Source: Odontesthes bonariensis (Eukaryota > Chordata > Actinopteri > Atheriniformes > Atherinopsidae). From it: a stretch of DNA of 64,000 nt. Of the stretch, positions 59,621 to 64,000 are shown piece by piece. Numbering within the stretch: the first letter of the stretch is position 1; every line of letters starts with the position of its first letter. Where the stretch lies: assembly GCF_027942865.1 (NCBI RefSeq), contig NC_134529.1, positions 20,872,467 through 20,936,466 on the forward strand, written 5' to 3'. The position numbers were made by a program, and so were the translations under genes. The notes beneath the pieces were generated by a model. That model had not been told where the DNA came from. It searched no databases and saw only the letters and a program-made list of their open reading frames with translations.

Positions 59621-60412
59621 TTCTATTTCTAAATAACTGCTGCAAACATTCAAATATCACTCAAGGTACTCAGTAAAGATTAGACCGGATAAAAAACTCC
59701 TACTTGATAAAAAAGGAGAAGAAGTTAGAAAAATGGGGCTTCTTTGGCTGTGTTTTCTCACAACAGTAGGTGACACATAACCAGGCCATTATTATGGGAG
59801 TCCTTAAGGGTATTGAATCTGTCGGATCTTTTTCTCATTCCTTGACTTTCTTTTGGGTTGTTGCTCCTCTGGCTGGCTTTCAGTGCACACGGCTGCATCC
59901 ACCACGTTATACACCCATGTGACATACCTGCATCTGCTTGTAACATTCTCTCACCAAAAAAAATAAATAAATAAAGTAATAAATAAATAAAAACATGGCA
60001 TCTGTGGTGCCCGTGGGAGAAAGGAGTCACTCGGCATTGACTCAATTGACCGGGCTCCCCGTTGGATTGAAGTGTTTTTGGCTGAGTGAACAGTGTTTCA
60101 AGGTTATGCAGAGAGATGCAGTCAAACGTAATGGCAGCCTATAATGAGTGTTTTCCTGTGGGATGGACAGTGACTTTGTGGATGGCAGGTGATTTAAGAC
60201 CTGAGGGGCAAAGGATTAGAGACTCTGAGTCCGGACTAATTTAAACTGATAAATCTCACTCTGGTAATGCTTGTCTTTCCTCCGAATATGTTTTGTCTCA
60301 TTCTTAATCTGTTTGTGCTTCTATATCCCCGTTGCTTCATTTCACTTTAATCCATGTCTCATTCTTTTTTTTCCTGTTGCTTTTACGTCTCTGTTTCTCT
60401 CACTCTTCATCT

Positions 60413-60430
60413 CCCCCCCCCCCCCCCCCA
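60413..60430. repeat. poly-C tract
   Basis: A C run of about 17 bases in a pyrimidine-rich stretch. Confidence 0.9.
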
Positions 60431-62399
60431 GTTTTTCTCTTGATACATTTGTCTTAAATGTCAGAGAAATCAAAACTCTTGTACGTTTTAGCAACGAATT
60501 ATGCCTCCTTTCACACAATTATGTGTTGGGTCCTCGAGTTTAGTCTGTAATTCTGTCTCATATTGCCTACTAACTATGCCCCCTAGTGTTTAACATTAGG
60601 AACTGAAGTTATTTTTAAATAGATTAAAACTTAGCTGCAGCAACGGGAAAAGGCTAATATCATCCATTTTGGAGTCCAGTTTTATAAAAAAAAAAAACGT
60701 GTTAAACATGTAGATATAGATTAAAATAGGTTGGTCTGCCTAGTAATATTCTTTTGTGAAAAAAAAAGTTAATCTATGTGCAACTATGCATGCATTCTGC
60801 ATGTTTCATAGCTTCATTTCAATACCAGTTAGCTAAACAGGACTAAAGTTCTCACTTGAATGTTTTAAAAATGTTGTCACTGTCAATCTAGTATTTTATT
60901 TGCCTGTTCGCTACTCTGTTTATCCTACTTTTCTCCAAAATTTACTGCAACTGTCAAACTTTTCCCATGTACTCGAGGCAAATTATGGAGGGGGGGCAAG
61001 CTCAAGTAAACGGCTGCATATCAGCTAGCCTGTTAGCAGCTGCAGCTGCTAAGCCAGTCAACCCAGGTGCTAGCAGTAGCAGCCCTTGCTGGCCGATGAG
61101 CTGCGCATTGCTAATATTGTTGAAAGCAATGTAAAACTAAATATAGGATAAAGGCCTGTACAAATTCAGCAAGAACAGAGAAATTTGTTGGTTTTCTTGA
61201 GGTGGCAAGAACAAGAACAAAGTTATCTGCCAGGGACATTTCATACTTCACAAGAAACTCAAATGCAGAACTTCAGGAAAGTCCTCATAGGGCCCTCCCA
61301 CTGCAGCACACATCAAGCCAGCCAAGCATTGTGGGAAATTGACAGAAACAAGAGGCCTACCTCTTTCTATGAATTGCGTGTCTTTATATGCCTTACTACA
61401 ATGTTATAGATGTGTTATATAGATTTTTGTACTTCCTCACCGCCCCGGCCAGCTGATCCTCAAAACTATCCATCATTGTACAACCTTCCACGCCAGCCTT
61501 GCCGGCTCAGAGGCGTATCAGCGGGTGATCAATATCAACCCCCCATTCCACCTTTCTACTTTGACACATGACACGATGTGCAACAATACGACAAATAGTC
61601 CTGGCTTTAAAAGGCATATTTGAAAGAGGCTGGAGTAAACAGTAGGGGCAGTGTCAGCTGCCGGCAGGTGGATGTAAAAATTGACTTAGTTCATAGACAT
61701 TATAAATGAAATGGTCTCAGTACTTTTCCAGGAAAGACACGAGACATGACCTTAACTGAGACTGACCCAGACAGAACAGGGAAGAGATACTTCACTTGTT
61801 GCCATCAATAAAGACTTAATTTTCACTTGAATTACTCCGGTCCGTTCTTGAGCTTCCAATTAAAAGAACCGAATTTAACATGGATATGTGAAGGACCAGA
61901 TTAGTATATGCATAGATTCCCGTTCACTGAAAGAGGTAAAGGGTGCAGAATCATACCCCAAGTCATTTTAAGGCCATAGTATGTTTTTTTTGGGGGGGGG
62001 GGGCAAAGCCTTTTAAATGTACAAGTCTGAGTATCACAGATAAGTCTCTATGAAATAAACCGGTGCTTGTCATGACTTAAAGGTGTGCATTGCCATCCAA
62101 ACAACTTTTCACACATTGTTGAGACAATGTTATTGGCTTTATATTAAGGAAGTCAATTGCAGTTCTGAATAAAAACCCCTGTAAGCTGGCTCAAAGAAGT
62201 GGAAAAACATTTGCTTTGAACGTTTGCCTGAGAAAGACCAACTTAGCTGGACTGTATACACAAGCCTATTGCCTACAGGCACATTCATGACAGAAATGTA
62301 TCTTCAGATTTGAAAAAGTCCACTCGTGTGCATTGTAGCGTTACCGGGTATTTATATGCGTATTAAATATAAGGATTTATGAGATGTTCTTACAGTCTC

Positions 62400-64000
62400 A
62401 AATAAACCTTACCTCGAATTCAGGGCACCACCAACCTAGGTTTTGACTTAATTTAAGTCACAGTCAGGTAGGAAAACTGTTTGAAATCTTACGATCCTGG
62501 TGTTAAATTAATTAATAATTAATATTCAATTAATATTCAGTCTCATATCTCGCTACTTTCGTGAAGTTCTCGTTTGGTTGGACAGACATTACGTAAAGAA
62601 AGCATACGACACAATCTGTGATTATAACATATATATATATGAGCTGTTTATTACAATGATATGATCTTAGACATGAACCTTTAAACAAACAGGAGATGCA
62701 TGGAATATGGGTGATTATATAAAACACTTAGTGAATATAAAATAGAGTACGGGAATGGAGAGTTACTGGATTTATTCAAATAGTTTGGGTTGGCTGACTA
62801 TTTGAATCTAAATACTGACATTTCGGATTAATTTATCATTCTGTGAAAGCCTCGAGACATCCATCAAACCCACTTTAAGGTGAAAACGGGTCGGTCTTAC
62901 TGTGCTTAGCCGGTTCGGACCACGGCAGCGGCCACGTGGGGTCCGAGGGGATTTCTCTTCCGCTCTCTGGGCCTTCCTGGTTGTGGTGGCTGACTTTAGC
63001 GGACTTCTCAGTTGCTTCTTTCACCGGGAAACCGAAACGATGGTGCCGAGGACTGTGGTTAGCTGATCGAATCTTTTGAGTGTCAGTGGGTCCGTTGCTT
63101 CTCTGATGAAGTGAACTTAAGTTCACAGAAGATTAATAAAAGGTTGCTTGGAGTTGGCTTTCTTGGTAGGAAAAGGTGATGATGGCGTGAAACAGCGGAG
63201 GTTAGGACGTGCGACGTAGAAGGACGTGGATGGCGAGGGACGAACAAAAACACGTAAAACGTGCATCTTCAGAGTATTTCAATCTGTTTCTTTGTTCGGG
63301 TCTTCTTCGTCTTTCTTTGGGTCCTGCTCCGTCCTTCTCCTTCCTCCCCTCCGTCGTCTTCTCCACGGCTCATACTCTCATCTTTCCGTGCTCTTCAAAT
63401 CTCTCTGAGCAACTCATCTGATCAATTCTCCATTGTTCTTCTCTGACCTGTTCTCCCTCTGAAAACAAGAGCGTGCTTCTGGAAAACAACAAGAGGCAAG
63501 AAACGAGAGAGGCAAGAAGGCAAGAGAGAGCGTGTGTTTTCCGCGGTTCCGGGTTTTGACTCTCGGAGGCGGGGCTTACACTACTTTTTCAGCCAATGAC
63601 ATGCTTGAACTGTGTGCATGTCTCTGTAAGGTGATCTGTGCTATAGGGGGATTTCTGGATGAGACAAAGAACTCTGTGTTTCTCCATTACTCCCATCTCA
63701 TAGAACATTTGTCTCGGTGATTCTGAAAACACCACATCTTGTTAAGATATGCAGATTAAAGATATAACATAGACTTGTAATATAAAGACATCAAAATAAC
63801 ACACATGATAAAGACAATTATGACTTTCAAAATTCAGATGAATATCTATGAAATCGTGACATATGAATAGTGAGTCATACAATGCTAATTTCTGTGTTAA
63901 CAATGGGGACACTAAACAAATACCAAATAGATACCGAAGGGACATCGTTAGAAGTTAAATTGTTGCATATACATTGTCCATTTTACTGAGTCCTCTGGGA
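62400..64000. other. unassigned block with sharp composition change
   Basis: 62400-62870 is very AT-rich. From about 62880 to 63590 the sequence is GC-richer with many CpGs. A purine-rich stretch at 63490-63530 repeats GGCAAGA. An 83-codon minus-strand frame (63126-62875) is proline- and histidine-rich but matches nothing I know. It could be a retroelement untranslated region or an unannotated promoter. Confidence 0.35.

Larger units (their letters stand above)
56420..62400. other. intergenic region downstream of tRNA-Leu, no protein gene seen
   Basis: It contains a B-box-like GGTTCATATCC near 56483, a short ATGGATGGATGG tail near 57883, AAATA repeats at 59.5 kb, a C run at 60.4 kb and a G run at 61.99 kb. 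No exon of ADCK1 or NRXN3, the next genes in human, was recognised. Confidence 0.5.

Noticed and set aside
61185-61409. 74-codon frame with CHFILHKKL-like sequence in another frame
   Set aside because: No family match; possible old transposon sequence but nothing diagnostic.

Overview
The window is vertebrate nuclear DNA, most probably from a teleost fish. Its genes are split into many exons with GT-AG introns and low coding density. The transposon types (Tc1/mariner, hAT-like, L2-like LINE) and dense (AT)n, (CA)n and mononucleotide repeats fit a ray-finned fish. There is no prokaryotic-style gene organisation.

Three protein-coding genes can be rebuilt completely, all on the minus strand. 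snw1 (14 coding exons, 47085 to 39892, 536 codons) encodes the spliceosome and transcription co-regulator SNW1/SKIP. sptlc2 (12 coding exons, 28290 to 15745, 564 codons) encodes the PLP-dependent large subunit of serine palmitoyltransferase. ism2 (6 coding exons, 12425 to 4006, 469 codons) encodes a secreted isthmin with a TSP1 and an AMOP domain. Every exon junction was placed by hand and every phase closes. The order and strand snw1 - sptlc2 - ism2 match human 14q24.3, although I see no trace of ALKBH1 or SLIRP, which lie between SPTLC2 and SNW1 in human.

Layout: 1-4005 is ism2 downstream sequence; 4006-12425 ism2; 12426-15744 spacer; 15745-28290 sptlc2, with a terminal-inverted-repeat element in intron 9; 28291-39891 an intergenic stretch with a decayed Tc1/mariner copy, a detached end of the same family and a perfect 25-bp inverted repeat; 39892-47085 snw1, with a hAT-like element carrying a zinc-finger-like ORF in intron 10; 47086-64000 a region without recognisable protein-coding genes. 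That last region holds a second Tc1/mariner relic, a 532-bp element flanked by TTAA, a 5'-truncated L2-like LINE with an open 409-codon reverse-transcriptase frame, and a tRNA-Leu(UAA) gene.

The three genes do not form a pathway. sptlc2 acts at the ER in the first step of sphingolipid synthesis, snw1 acts in the nucleus, and ism2 is secreted. Their linkage is ancestral synteny. I found no convincing new biological system. The most notable structures are the transposon-derived elements, a GC-AG intron in ism2, and a perfect 28-bp hairpin close to the ism2 intron 1 donor.
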